In this document: piece by piece, positions 1-7,499 of the stretch | Layout of the letters: each line of letters opens with the position of its first letter | Position numbering within the stretch: position 1 is the first letter of the stretch | Source: Verrucomicrobiales bacterium | GTDB lineage: Bacteria > Verrucomicrobiota > Verrucomicrobiia > Verrucomicrobiales > DEV007 | NCBI GenBank assembly: GCA_029213025.1 | Contig: JARGOZ010000016.1 | Span: 34,073-66,231, forward strand | DNA length: 32,159 bases | Direction of reading: 5' to 3' | The notes under the pieces: model-generated | The model's input: only the letters and a program-made list of their open reading frames with translations | Databases searched by the model: none | What the model was told of the DNA's origin: nothing | Position numbers and translations under genes: made by a program

Positions 1-66
1 GGTGAAATCCTCGTTGTGTCGAAAAAGAACATGCACAGTCTTCGTGTCAATCAGATGGGCATCTGA
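1..66 (+). CDS. C-terminal end of an unidentified protein (partial)
   Basis: The first frame of the window is open from base 1 and ends at a TGA at 64-66, giving 21 residues that end in SLRVNQMGI. The residue mix looks like an ordinary protein C-terminus, but the fragment is too short to name a family. The gene would run toward the prepilin-like gene that ends at 204 on the opposite strand, so the two would be convergent. It could equally be a chance open frame. Confidence 0.4.
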   Translation, partial: GEILVVSKKNMHSLRVNQMGI

Positions 67-203
67 CTGTTCAGGTTACAAAACTCCGGGATTTTTTGAC
101 AGAAGAATTTCCGTTTCTCCGGAGGCGGGCATTTCGGGACGCAAAAATCCGGGTCAATCTCGCGACTGCCCGGATCTCTGCTGAAGTGATTTTGCAGGAT
201 TTG

Positions 204-1991
204 TTAGAAGGCGAGTGCTTCGAAAGTTCCGAATACGCTGGTCGCCGATCCGAGGTCTTCGAGAACATGGAACTCATCAAATTGACCAAAACCATTTTCG
301 CCGGCACTTCCGAATTCGAGCGTGAAGCTGTATTGCAGTCCGTTGATATCGAAATATGTGGTCTGCGAAGCGCCATCGATCTGCACGAAGTCAGCCGATG
401 CCATCGCCAGATTGATGTCATTCGACAGGGCGTTGTCATCGTTGAGGACATTGATGAGATTGAAGCCGAAATCAAAGTTCAGCGAGACGTCGTGGCCGCC
501 GATCTGCAGGGTTAGCGCGAGGGCGAGATCGATGCCGTCAGCTCCGGAACCGGAACTGATTGTTCCGTTGAAGTAGTCGAGATTTCCGAGATAGATTTGA
601 TCGCCCAGGCCGCCGTTCCCGGAACCTCCGGTAAAATTAAGTGAGCTTTCCGACCAGCCCTGAACAACATTTCCTGTATTCGGATTGATCACAGAACCCC
701 ACTCGAAGTAGGAGGAGGAAGGAGTCTGCGAGTTCAGATTGGTTACCATATTGATAGGTCCGGTAGGATTGGTAAACTGTCCGTTTGCGGATGCCTGCAC
801 CAAAAGAGGCTCTACACCGATAATAGTGGAAGTAACTTCGCTGGGTAGGTAGTAGAAGTTATCAGAGATGGCGCGCGCTTCGATAACGGAACCCTCGGGC
901 TGTTCGAAACGGTTCAGAACAAAGCTCTCTGTATAGAGAGTCCATTCGCTTCCGTTGATGCGGTATTCCAGTTTCGACGGTTTGCCCACATTATTGTCGA
1001 TCAGGGATACGGCAATGTCGTGGTTGCTGACCGCCCCGAATTGATCGGCACTGCTAAGTATAGTCGGGGGCAGGAGAGGCTCTGTGCCCGCGCTGTAGAT
1101 AGCCTGCGCGATAGAACTGTTTCTCCATTGTGATGTATCATTAGAAACCGCCACTGCACGGATCACGCTGCCGGGGCTCACTGGAAATGAAGCCGAATAA
1201 TTCTGCCACGATCCAAAGTCGATTGAATACTGGATGATAGAGCTGCCCGGGGGATTCGGGTTGGTGAGACTCAGTTCAAGAGGGTATTCAAGGATCGGGT
1301 AAGAACCGGGAGCTTTCGAGAAAAGCGGGCTCTGCAAAGTGGAGGCAGGCGATTCCGGGGGATATCCGGCGGAAGGATCGATACTGGGCACTTCCGATGC
1401 GGCTACCACCGAAGTGGGCACAACAGTAGGTGCCAGATAACCGACTTTAGCAGCGCCGGAATAATCCCAAATCCAGTTCGAATCTTTTGCGTAGTAAAGA
1501 GCGGCATCTCTCTGCGTGACTTCGGCGGTTGATGGTGCGCTGTCGCTCAAAACCAGTGCTTTGATTCCGGGAGGGCCGGATGTAGCGATTTCGAACCTTT
1601 TCTGCCCCTGGCTCCAGTAAAGGCGGGGTTGGTCAGAGGCGGCTTCTTCATCGGATTGTAAAATTGCGGTGGTCCGGGCATCCAGCATCGCACCGCTCAG
1701 GCCTGGAATACGGTTCACCATATCTGTCTTTGCGACGGATTTCAGTTTGGCGATGACTCCGGCCGGATCGCTGATCGAGGAAAGGTCCCCCCCAAATGCT
1801 TCGAAAATTTTCGATGCGTTGTTGAGCGTTTTCAGCTCAGCTGTCAGTTTCTGCTCTCTGACACCTTTATCGACACCGGTGACGAGATGCAATCCCATAG
1901 CCGAAACGACGCCCAGAAGAGCGACGACTGTTATGACCTCCAACAAGGAGAATCCCGAATTTCTACATTTGTTTTTGAGTGAATGTGTCAT
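204..1991 (-). CDS. Prepilin-like surface protein with chitobiase-C-type repeats and a choice-of-anchor K-like domain
   Basis: This 595-residue protein starts with a type IV prepilin/pseudopilin signal: a 13-residue leader, then G|FSLLEV with Glu at mature position 5, followed by a hydrophobic helix. That predicts cleavage by a prepilin peptidase and assembly by a type II secretion/type IV pilus-like machine. Residues about 220-395 hold two Ig-like repeats of the chitobiase/beta-hexosaminidase C-terminal kind (the second reads as LEYRINGSEW). The last 190 residues resemble the choice-of-anchor K domain (YFEWG, then SSLNFTGG, LGNLDYFNGTI and EFHVLEDL in order). I chose the ATG at 1991 because the longer frame to 2015 begins with TTG and would lengthen the leader. 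No clear Shine-Dalgarno is visible. Ordinary pseudopilins are 120-250 residues, so the large C-terminal cargo is unusual; the combined function is not known to me. Confidence 0.8.
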   Translation of the reverse strand: MTHSLKNKCRNSGFSLLEVITVVALLGVVSAMGLHLVTGVDKGVREQKLTAELKTLNNASKIFEAFGGDLSSISDPAGVIAKLKSVAKTDMVNRIPGLSGAMLDARTTAILQSDEEAASDQPRLYWSQGQKRFEIATSGPPGIKALVLSDSAPSTAEVTQRDAALYYAKDSNWIWDYSGAAKVGYLAPTVVPTSVVAASEVPSIDPSAGYPPESPASTLQSPLFSKAPGSYPILEYPLELSLTNPNPPGSSIIQYSIDFGSWQNYSASFPVSPGSVIRAVAVSNDTSQWRNSSIAQAIYSAGTEPLLPPTILSSADQFGAVSNHDIAVSLIDNNVGKPSKLEYRINGSEWTLYTESFVLNRFEQPEGSVIEARAISDNFYYLPSEVTSTIIGVEPLLVQASANGQFTNPTGPINMVTNLNSQTPSSSYFEWGSVINPNTGNVVQGWSESSLNFTGGSGNGGLGDQIYLGNLDYFNGTISSGSGADGIDLALALTLQIGGHDVSLNFDFGFNLINVLNDDNALSNDINLAMASADFVQIDGASQTTYFDINGLQYSFTLEFGSAGENGFGQFDEFHVLEDLGSATSVFGTFEALAF

Positions 1992-2130
1992 GAGTTTGTG
2001 CGAATATATTATCAATATTAAGTCGAATTATCATAAAAACAATTAGTTTTGATAAAAATGAGCGAAAATTTGCATTATTTTTCGGAAGCGGGTCGCACAT
2101 TCGAAAGAATTCCCTGTTTTGACCGGCCTC

Positions 2131-2148
2131 CGGCGCTTGTTTGCGCCG
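2131..2148. other. Perfect 6-bp inverted repeat in a divergent intergenic region
   Basis: CGGCGC (2131-2136) and GCGCCG (2143-2148) can pair around a 6-nt TTGTTT loop. The element lies between the prepilin-like gene (leftward) and the pectate lyase gene (rightward), about 58 nt before the latter's ATG. It could be an operator or a leader hairpin. The stem is short, and the T-run (gcttttttct) begins about 12 nt later, so a classical terminator is doubtful. Confidence 0.3.
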
Positions 2149-2205
2149 TTATTGCGGCAGGCTTTTTTCTATCTTCCACCAATTCCGCAGGCAATTTGAG
2201 CGGTT

Positions 2206-3648
2206 ATGAATTCTGTTTTCCGGCTGCTACCTGCTCTCTTTCTCCTCTTTACGGGAATTTTACCTGGTGCTGATGACCCTAAAGCTGACGATGCGCTCGG
2301 GGCGATGAAGAAAGCGGTGCACTACTTTCGCGGGAATCTATCGGTGCAAGGTGGCTACGCTTCGGAGTGGAAGTTAAACCCGGTTGTCGGATATACCGAG
2401 CATCGCTCCGGTCCCACCGTTTTTTCGATTCAGCCGTCGGGAACCACGACGATAGGGCTCGCTATGTTGCGGGCGTGGCAGGCGACCGGGGAAAAAGAGT
2501 TTCTCACCGGGGCAGTTGAAACCGGTCGCGCTCTGGCCCTATGTCAGCTGTCATCCGGCGGTTGGACTTCCTCATTCGATTTTGATCCGGATTTTGCCTC
2601 GAAATATCATCTCCGCAGTGATCTGGATTCCGGTGATACGGAGCCGGGAAAACGGAAGATCCGTTCGACTTTGGATGATAATAAGACGCAATCTGCTTTG
2701 CTTTTGATGCTCGAATTGGCCGTATTGCCGGAAACGGCGGGTGACAAGGAAATCCAGCGGGCGTGGGCCTTTGGACTGGAATCCCTGATCGCTGCGCAAC
2801 GTCCGGATGGCGGATGGCCGCAACAATTCGACGGCCCGGCTAATGCGGATCTGCCTGTGCGGAAAGCATCCTATCCCGAACAATGGTCAAAAAAATGGCC
2901 CAAACCGAGGTATGAACACTTCGTCACCCTGAACGATGGCAATCTTTACCATGTGATGCATCTGCTACTGCGGGCTCACGAGTTGACCGGCTCCGAACAG
3001 GCGTTTGCCTCCGCAGAAAAGCTGGGAGATTTTTTTCTCCGCGCTCAAATGCCGGACCCGCAGCCGGCCTGGGCTCAGCAGTATGATGAGAACATGCACC
3101 CGACCTGGGCGAGGAAATTTGAGCCGCCTGCAATCAGTTCGGTGGAATCGTTCAGCACCACCGAAGCACTGCTGGTACTTTGGGCTGCGACCGGGAAGGA
3201 AACCTACCGGAAAGCCATTTTTCCCGCTCTCGACTGGCTGGAATCGGTTCAGCTAGACAATGGCAAATGGGCGCGCTTCTACGAGTTGGAAACCGGCCGT
3301 CCTCTCTATTGCGAAGCGGAGACCTACAAAGTCACTTACGATGATTCCAATTTACCGACCCACTACGGATTTCAGATCAGCGACTTTTCCTACAAGATCA
3401 AAAGAATGCGCGACGAGCTGGCTATGGACAGCGAAACCGTGGCCCGGAAAAGAAAAGGGCCGACCCAACCGGAGTCATTTGCCAAAAAGGCCCGTGGCCT
3501 GCGCGGGAAAGTGAAAGCTGCCCTGGAGAAGCAACATCCGGAAGGGTACTGGATGAAGGATGGCCGCGTCGATGCCCGCGAGTTTGTCCGCCACATGTCC
3601 GCGATGACTCAATATGTCGATGCAGTGAAGAAATCGGAGAAAAAATAA
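2206..3648 (+). CDS. Secreted pectate lyase-like protein (PL10-type)
   Basis: The 480-residue protein begins with a typical signal peptide (MNSVFRLLPALFLLFTGILPG), so it should act in the periplasm or outside the cell. The body is alpha-toroid-like. Family-type landmarks appear in order: RPDGGWPQQF near residue 200, a FVTLNDGNLYHVMHLL segment near 245, AWAQQYDENMHPTWARKFEPPAISSVES near 290, and a DNGKWARFYEL segment near 350. They match my memory of the PL10 pectate lyase family, which cleaves polygalacturonate by beta-elimination. The C-terminal 100 residues are basic and less conserved. It stands alone, divergent from the prepilin-like gene, so its promoter should lie in 2016-2205. Substrate specificity cannot be read from the sequence; other uronate polymers are possible. 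Confidence 0.8.
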   Translation: MNSVFRLLPALFLLFTGILPGADDPKADDALGAMKKAVHYFRGNLSVQGGYASEWKLNPVVGYTEHRSGPTVFSIQPSGTTTIGLAMLRAWQATGEKEFLTGAVETGRALALCQLSSGGWTSSFDFDPDFASKYHLRSDLDSGDTEPGKRKIRSTLDDNKTQSALLLMLELAVLPETAGDKEIQRAWAFGLESLIAAQRPDGGWPQQFDGPANADLPVRKASYPEQWSKKWPKPRYEHFVTLNDGNLYHVMHLLLRAHELTGSEQAFASAEKLGDFFLRAQMPDPQPAWAQQYDENMHPTWARKFEPPAISSVESFSTTEALLVLWAATGKETYRKAIFPALDWLESVQLDNGKWARFYELETGRPLYCEAETYKVTYDDSNLPTHYGFQISDFSYKIKRMRDELAMDSETVARKRKGPTQPESFAKKARGLRGKVKAALEKQHPEGYWMKDGRVDAREFVRHMSAMTQYVDAVKKSEKK

Positions 3649-3691
3649 AGAAACGTTTACACCCGATCTTTGCGGGTCCCGGAAACTTTGG

Positions 3692-3713
3692 CCCAATTAT
3701 TCCTCTAGTTGGG
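3692..3713 (+). terminator. Possible intrinsic terminator after the pectate lyase gene
   Basis: CCCAATT (3692-3698) can pair with AGTTGGG (3707-3713), with one G-T wobble and an 8-nt loop, followed by tcttttctct. It lies 44 nt after the lyase stop codon and overlaps the stop end of the small leftward gene at 3705, so it may serve both strands. The U-tract is interrupted. Confidence 0.45.
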
Positions 3714-3896
3714 TCTTTTCTCTACTTCGCCCAGCTCAACGATGTTGACTCGTAAAAAGAGGGCATGCATGAGATCCTGATCCGCTGCATTGAGCCCTTT
3801 CGGTTTCCATAGTGACACCATTCGAATCGAGCCTTTTCTGAAAATAGATTGGGCAGTGATGTTTGATTCGTGGAATCTGGTGATTGGGCCGGTCAT
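3705..3896 (-). CDS. Small hypothetical protein (63 aa)
   Basis: This is a short leftward frame starting MTGPITRFHE and ending VEKRPN. It is supported by a good ribosome-binding site: caggag ends 6 nt before the ATG, which is better than most sites in this window. It has no signal peptide and no membrane segment, and I do not recognise the family. It is divergent from the small membrane protein at 3975. Because it is short and rests mainly on the Shine-Dalgarno, it could still be a chance frame. Confidence 0.45.
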   Translation of the reverse strand: MTGPITRFHESNITAQSIFRKGSIRMVSLWKPKGLNAADQDLMHALFLRVNIVELGEVEKRPN

Positions 3897-3974
3897 TTTT
3901 ATCTCCTGACTCTCTTTCGCCTGTTCAAGGTGTAGTTCGGTAACCGGCGGTAAATGGTGATGATTCGTACCTCA

Positions 3975-4103
3975 ATGAATAAACCCGATCTCTCTGATGC
4001 CCGCCAGGCCTTTGAACCTAAGTGGAATCGACTCAATCTTTTTCGGACCCTCATCTGTGTGGTGGTCTCAATCCTGTTGATTATAGTTGGTCTCGTGAGG
4101 TAG
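3975..4103 (+). CDS. Small single-pass membrane protein (42 aa)
   Basis: The ATG at 3975 opens 42 codons ending in TAG at 4101-4103. The first 25 residues are polar (MNKPDLSDARQAFEPKWNRL). They are followed by a clean hydrophobic helix, TLICVVVSILLIIVGLV, with an Arg before it and one at the end. This fits a small inner-membrane protein with its N-terminus in the cytoplasm. In-frame ATGs at 3954 and 3960 would add 5-7 residues; no ribosome site clearly decides between them. It lies 51 nt upstream of the 212-residue hypothetical gene on the same strand, so the two may be co-transcribed. The function is unknown. Confidence 0.55.
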   Translation: MNKPDLSDARQAFEPKWNRLNLFRTLICVVVSILLIIVGLVR

Positions 4104-4154
4104 AGCGGCTGACTTTATCGATCTCACCAGTAAACAAACAAGGAATAAATATAT

Positions 4155-4793
4155 ATGAATATGAATCAAGACAACCACGAAGCAGTTTTTGCTGCTGCCT
4201 GGAACCGCGAGGGCAACACCAGCATTGAGTTTGATCCGCTGGACGTAAATCAGGTCCTCGCCGATGAGTATGATCGTGTCGAAGAGCTTACCCTGACCCG
4301 CACCCAGCTCTGGGATATGGAAGTAAAGAAAGCCGCCCGCCCCGATCTGTTTATTCCCGGCGTGATTCGCGCGGGCACCGCCCGCAGTTGGGGACGCCGT
4401 ACTCTGGAAAGTGGTGATGAAGTGTTCACCCGGGTCTCGGAGCAACGCCTGTGGCTGCAGCCCGGCAGTTACGGCACGGTTATCGAAGCCTGCTATTTGA
4501 ACCACTCAAGCCAGCAAGTGACTTTCATCGGTCTGCCTGAAGTTGAGGATGATGAGGGGCGGACAATTGTCGCTTCAACCGGGCAGCCGCTCTTTCACGT
4601 GGTCCACGGAGTGAGCGGCGTGGAAGAAACTCCTCTCAACACCTGGCGTATTGTTCATCTTGCGAGTGATGAATCGGGTGCGCTTGCCAGGCATTTTGAG
4701 TTGATGTCGCAAGCTTCAGGTCTGCCTGAATATGTGGAACACTATATTCGAGATGTTTTGAAGAGTTCGCTCACCGGGAAGCATTCCAACTAA
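4155..4793 (+). CDS. Hypothetical protein (212 aa), soluble, acidic
   Basis: I do not recognise this family. The frame is clearly coding: it is 212 residues long, has an AAGGA ribosome site at 4139-4143, and shows balanced composition with no competing frame. The protein has no signal peptide or membrane helix. Visible parts are an acidic N-terminus (FDPLDVNQVLADEYDRVEEL), a central Gly/Arg-rich beta-looking segment (PGVIRAGTARSWGRRTL), an LQPGSYGTVIEACYLNHSS segment, and a C-terminal helix ending in VLKSSLTGKHSN. An in-frame ATG two codons later (4161) is an alternative start. It sits between the small membrane protein and the toxin-antitoxin island. No function should be assumed. Confidence 0.75.
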   Translation: MNMNQDNHEAVFAAAWNREGNTSIEFDPLDVNQVLADEYDRVEELTLTRTQLWDMEVKKAARPDLFIPGVIRAGTARSWGRRTLESGDEVFTRVSEQRLWLQPGSYGTVIEACYLNHSSQQVTFIGLPEVEDDEGRTIVASTGQPLFHVVHGVSGVEETPLNTWRIVHLASDESGALARHFELMSQASGLPEYVEHYIRDVLKSSLTGKHSN

Positions 4794-4875
4794 CAGCAAT
4801 CACTTTTCTGAAATCCAGAGTTTTCTCACTTCCAAAAGCCGTGGCAAAAAACTGATTGATTAAAATTTGGTTTTT

Positions 4876-4888
4876 AAGGGAGAAAATC
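4876..4888 (+). repeat. 13-bp direct repeat, left copy
   Basis: AAGGGAGAAAATC at 4876-4888 recurs exactly at 6201-6213. The two copies enclose the toxin-antitoxin pair. The right copy sits where homology of the DUF4062 remnant breaks off. They may be an insertion-site duplication or recombination endpoints, but no integrase or transposase is visible here. Confidence 0.4.
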
Positions 4889-5076
4889 CAGACCCATCGG
4901 ACCGGCGGGATGAGTGGTGGCTAATCGGCCCTGGCGGTGCCTGCGTCCGTCGTTTCTGCATGCCCGGGGTATGATTGCGAGAGGAGCAGAGTGAAAATTT
5001 TGCTGCGTCTGTGTTCTGTGCGCACCGAGACCGTACAGGGATATCGGAGCGAGTTGAAAACTCTCAGGAAAACATT

Positions 5077-5370
5077 ATGATTGAGGCAGTGAAATCAAAA
5101 GACACGGAAGATTTCTGGGCACAATATCCAGAGTTGTGCTGGTCAAATCGGAAAGCCTCGGATTTGGTCCATATTCGGGCGGCTTTGTGTCGCCCCAGGT
5201 TTGATTGTCTATTGAATATCGCGCATGCCTTTGGTTTGAAGCGGCTTCAGTGTGAGTGGGACGCTCTCTCTTCCGATGCCGACCCTCTGCCGGAGGTTGA
5301 GCGGGCACGACCTGTTGTGGAGAGGGTTTTACGTAATATCGAAGAGGGATTTCGCCGTGCTACCTCCTGA
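5077..5370 (+). CDS. Putative antitoxin partner of an AbiEii-type toxin (97 aa)
   Basis: A small soluble protein encoded immediately before, and overlapping, an AbiEii-family nucleotidyltransferase gene, the position normally held by the antitoxin. I chose the ATG at 5077 (MIEAVKSKDTEDFW) because AGGAAA precedes it by a few nucleotides. The upstream extension to 4975 reads as spacer. The protein is helical and Arg/Glu-rich at the C-terminus (VERARPVVERVLRNIEEGF). I see no helix-turn-helix or wHTH clearly resembling classical AbiEi, so it is probably one of the short antitoxin types found with this toxin family. The role is inferred from gene order, not from a recognised domain. Confidence 0.6.
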   Translation: MIEAVKSKDTEDFWAQYPELCWSNRKASDLVHIRAALCRPRFDCLLNIAHAFGLKRLQCEWDALSSDADPLPEVERARPVVERVLRNIEEGFRRATS

Positions 5371-6064
5371 AACAGATGCTGCCTGGCAGTTTCTTAATGA
5401 TCACAAACTGCTTAAAGGATTTGTGTTGATTGGAGGGACTGCATTGTCCCTGCGAATCCATCACCGAATTAGCGAAGATCTGGATTTCTGTTTTAATGCT
5501 CCCAGGTTGCCTCGAAAACGTCTCGGAATACTTATTAAGGAAGCGGAAGCAGCCGGATTACAATTCGAAGCCAATGATGACCCCGGAGCATGGAAGGAAT
5601 TTGAAAGCGTTGAGATGGACCTCAATGACTATCAGCAGGACTACCTGGTAAACAGCTCGGTGAAAATCACTTTCTTTACTTCGGACAGTCCGCTATCAAA
5701 ATTACTGCCAACTGATCTGAATAATGAGGTTCGAATAGCAACCCTGTCAGAATTGTTTAATTCGAAAGCCATTGTTTCGTCTCAACGATCGAAAAGTCGC
5801 GATTGGTTTGATTTATATCATTTGATCCGTTTCGGCGACTTTGATCTGAATGATTACGTAGCAGCCTTTAAAACAGCAGGCATACCAAGCCATTGGGAAA
5901 CCGGGTTGGCGCGAATCACTTCAGGGAAATTAAGCCCAACTGATGAAGGTTATGAAGAACTAATGGACGATCCGCCCTCAATCAGTGCGATCGTGGATTT
6001 CTTCATAGAAGAGAGAAATCGTTACGAAGTCGAGCAAGCAGAAAAAAAGTTCGGCGAAGAGTGA
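5357..6064 (+). CDS. AbiEii/AbiGii-family nucleotidyltransferase toxin
   Basis: The protein carries the nucleotidyltransferase hallmark IGGTALSLRIHHRISEDLDF at about residues 25-44: the Gly-Gly motif followed by the metal-binding D-L-D pair. Members of this family act as toxins of type IV or related toxin-antitoxin and abortive-infection systems and transfer nucleotides onto RNA. The C-terminal part (RSKSRDWFDLYHLIRFGDF) also fits the family. I chose GTG at 5357, preceded by gaagaggga, which gives 235 residues. An ATG at 5252 would add 35 residues that overlap the antitoxin frame and look non-coding. The start lies 14 nt inside the antitoxin gene, so translation is probably coupled. Its length is slightly below that of long AbiEii proteins (about 300), which fits the shorter subfamily. 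Confidence 0.8.
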   Translation: MLPPETDAAWQFLNDHKLLKGFVLIGGTALSLRIHHRISEDLDFCFNAPRLPRKRLGILIKEAEAAGLQFEANDDPGAWKEFESVEMDLNDYQQDYLVNSSVKITFFTSDSPLSKLLPTDLNNEVRIATLSELFNSKAIVSSQRSKSRDWFDLYHLIRFGDFDLNDYVAAFKTAGIPSHWETGLARITSGKLSPTDEGYEELMDDPPSISAIVDFFIEERNRYEVEQAEKKFGEE

Positions 6065-6200
6065 GTGGAATTGGCCCTTGGATTTAACGGCAGTGGCAGG
6101 AATTGTGAGATGTCAGGGAAGCCGAATTACATTTCTTTTTGGGACCATTTTGTGAGACTCTTTTTAACAATCCTCAAAAGTCACCTTCTGTGGGCTTTTC

Positions 6201-6213
6201 AAGGGAGAAAATC
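6201..6213 (+). repeat. 13-bp direct repeat, right copy
   Basis: Exact copy of the AAGGGAGAAAATC at 4876-4888. It covers the premature end of the DUF4062 remnant (its TGA is at 6214-6212, leftward), so it marks the junction between the toxin-antitoxin segment and the broken gene. Confidence 0.4.
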
Positions 6214-6412
6214 AAGCCGCAAGCGGCCGGATTTGATCGATTCCTGTTGAAAAGACATATCCGCCTGGAGCGGTAAATCCTCCCAGAGCAGAGGGGCGCA
6301 AATCGAGTCGGCCGGCATAGCGGCGGCGGAGGCTTTCCACAACCTGCCGGGCTCGTTCTCTTTCTTCCCGCACATCGCCGGGACTGGAAATGAATATGCG
6401 AATCAGCCTCAT
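6212..6412 (-). pseudogene. Remnant of a DUF4062 (STAND/NACHT-type) gene, N-terminal part only
   Basis: Reading leftward from the ATG at 6412, the protein begins MRLIRIFISSPGDVREERER and continues to RYAGRLDLRP. This is the typical N-terminus of DUF4062 proteins, which usually cap large STAND-type NTPases with WD or TPR repeats. After RP the frame slips. The +1 frame continues the family pattern (LWEDLPLQADMSFQQ), and then the original frame resumes with GIDQI before a TGA. So two nearby compensating indels plus a 3' truncation have destroyed the gene; full-length relatives are many hundreds of residues. The break coincides with the 13-bp direct repeat. The alignment is to the family pattern as I remember it. 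Confidence 0.7.
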
Positions 6413-6475
6413 GGCAAACCGATTGCGGGGAGAATTCACCCAAAATAGCACAGGTGAAACAAAGTGACAGCAATG

Positions 6476-6516
6476 AACTGTACCCTGTTGAATCCTCGAC
6501 TGTACCCTGTTAAGTC
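6476..6516 (+). repeat. Two tandem copies of the TGTACCCTGTTAA element
   Basis: The cores start at 6479 and 6501, exactly 22 bp apart. The first unit reads TGTACCCTGTTGAATC and the second TGTACCCTGTTAAGTC, preceded by AAC and GAC. The array lies in the gap before folD, ending 16 nt upstream of its ATG, so it occupies the leader of that gene. The same unit recurs at 11959, 21256 and 30826. Confidence 0.85.
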
Positions 6517-6532
6517 TTGTTTTCGATCTGTT

Positions 6533-7414
6533 ATGAAATTGATAAAAGGGGAGCCCATTGCTGAAGCCGTATATGAAGATTGTCGGCGTGAAATCGCGGA
6601 GTTACAGAGTGCCGGCGTTACGCCGGGGCTGGCGGTTGTTCTCGTCGGCGAAGATCCGGCTTCGAAGGCTTACGTCGGGGCGAAGGACCGCAAATGCCAG
6701 GAACTGGGGCTTCATTCGGTGAAAATCGAGAAACCGGAGTCACTTTCGCAGGCGGAATTGATCGCGCTGATCGATGAATTAAACGCCGACGAGTCGATTC
6801 ACGGCATTCTCGTGCAAATGCCGCTTCCGGATCATCTCAATGAAGATGAAGTGATCATGCGGATTTCCCCGGCGAAAGATGTCGATGGGCTTCACCCGGT
6901 GAATGTCGGTAAACTGGCGATGGAGGATCCGACCGGTTTTGCCCCCTGCACGCCGGCCGGATGTCAGCGGATGCTGATCGAAAGCGAGCTGGAGACAGAA
7001 GGGAAACATGTGGTCATCGTCGGACGCAGCCTGCTGGTCGGGAAAACTCTCGCGCTGTTGATGATGGCGAAAGGGAAGGGGGCCAACTCCACTGTGACGG
7101 TGGCGCACTCCCGAACGAAGGATCTGGAAGAGGTCACCCGCGAGGCGGATATCCTCGTAGCGGCGATCGGGAGACCCTGTTTTATCGGGGCGAACCATGT
7201 GAAAGACGGAGCTGTAGTCATCGATGTGGGCATCAACCGGGTGGATGATGCGACGAAAAAGCGGGGTTATCGACTCGTTGGTGATGTGGATTTTGATGCT
7301 GTTGCCGACAAGTGTGAAGCGATTACGCCGGTGCCGGGCGGAGTCGGGAAGATGACGATCGCGATGTTGATGGCGAATACCATCCGGGCGTGTCGATTGG
7401 CGAAAGGTGTGTAG
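6533..7414 (+). CDS. folD: Bifunctional methylenetetrahydrofolate dehydrogenase/cyclohydrolase
   Basis: FolD interconverts 5,10-methylene-THF and 10-formyl-THF in the cytoplasm, supplying one-carbon units for purines and formyl-Met. The 293-residue length is typical. Diagnostic motifs are all present: the catalytic [13 protein letters not shown] segment with its Lys, [13 protein letters not shown], the [13 protein letters not shown] block, the nucleotide-binding GRSLLVGKT, and C-terminal [15 protein letters not shown] chose the ATG at 6533 ([15 protein letters not shown]) because this is where family homology begins; an open frame reaches back to 6464 but passes through the 22-bp repeat array. 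No Shine-Dalgarno is evident. It is followed by a 190-bp gap containing the Rex-like operator of the nuo genes. Confidence 0.97.
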   Translation: MKLIKGEPIAEAVYEDCRREIAELQSAGVTPGLAVVLVGEDPASKAYVGAKDRKCQELGLHSVKIEKPESLSQAELIALIDELNADESIHGILVQMPLPDHLNEDEVIMRISPAKDVDGLHPVNVGKLAMEDPTGFAPCTPAGCQRMLIESELETEGKHVVIVGRSLLVGKTLALLMMAKGKGANSTVTVAHSRTKDLEEVTREADILVAAIGRPCFIGANHVKDGAVVIDVGINRVDDATKKRGYRLVGDVDFDAVADKCEAITPVPGGVGKMTIAMLMANTIRACRLAKGV

Positions 7415-7473
7415 AAGCCCCGGGCAATTCCGAAACCAATTACACGGATGGGACGTATTTTACCGGTTCGCCC

Positions 7474-7499
7474 GACTTTGTGAAATTTTTCACAAAGTC
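7474..7499. promoter_or_regulatory. Rex-type operator upstream of nuoJKLMN
   Basis: A perfect 11-bp inverted repeat: GACTTTGTGAA (7474-7484) and TTCACAAAGTC (7489-7499), separated by ATTT. Its centre is TTGTGAA-N4-TTCACAA, the published form of the site bound by the redox repressor Rex, which senses the NADH/NAD+ ratio and controls respiratory genes such as nuo and cyd in other bacteria. It lies 105 nt before the nuoJ ATG. Just downstream are TTGACC (7503-7508) and TATGAT (7523-7528), a possible promoter whose 14-nt spacing is short. There is no T-run after the palindrome, so a terminator for folD is unlikely. Confidence 0.75.

Noticed and set aside
6065..6250. Frame of 61 codons following the toxin gene in the same frame (GTG start)
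   Set aside because: It begins right at the toxin stop without a ribosome site and runs into the 13-bp repeat and the DUF4062 remnant; no family resemblance.
7474..7499. Palindrome as an intrinsic terminator of folD
   Set aside because: The stem is AT-rich and no T-run follows; the spacing and sequence fit a Rex operator better.
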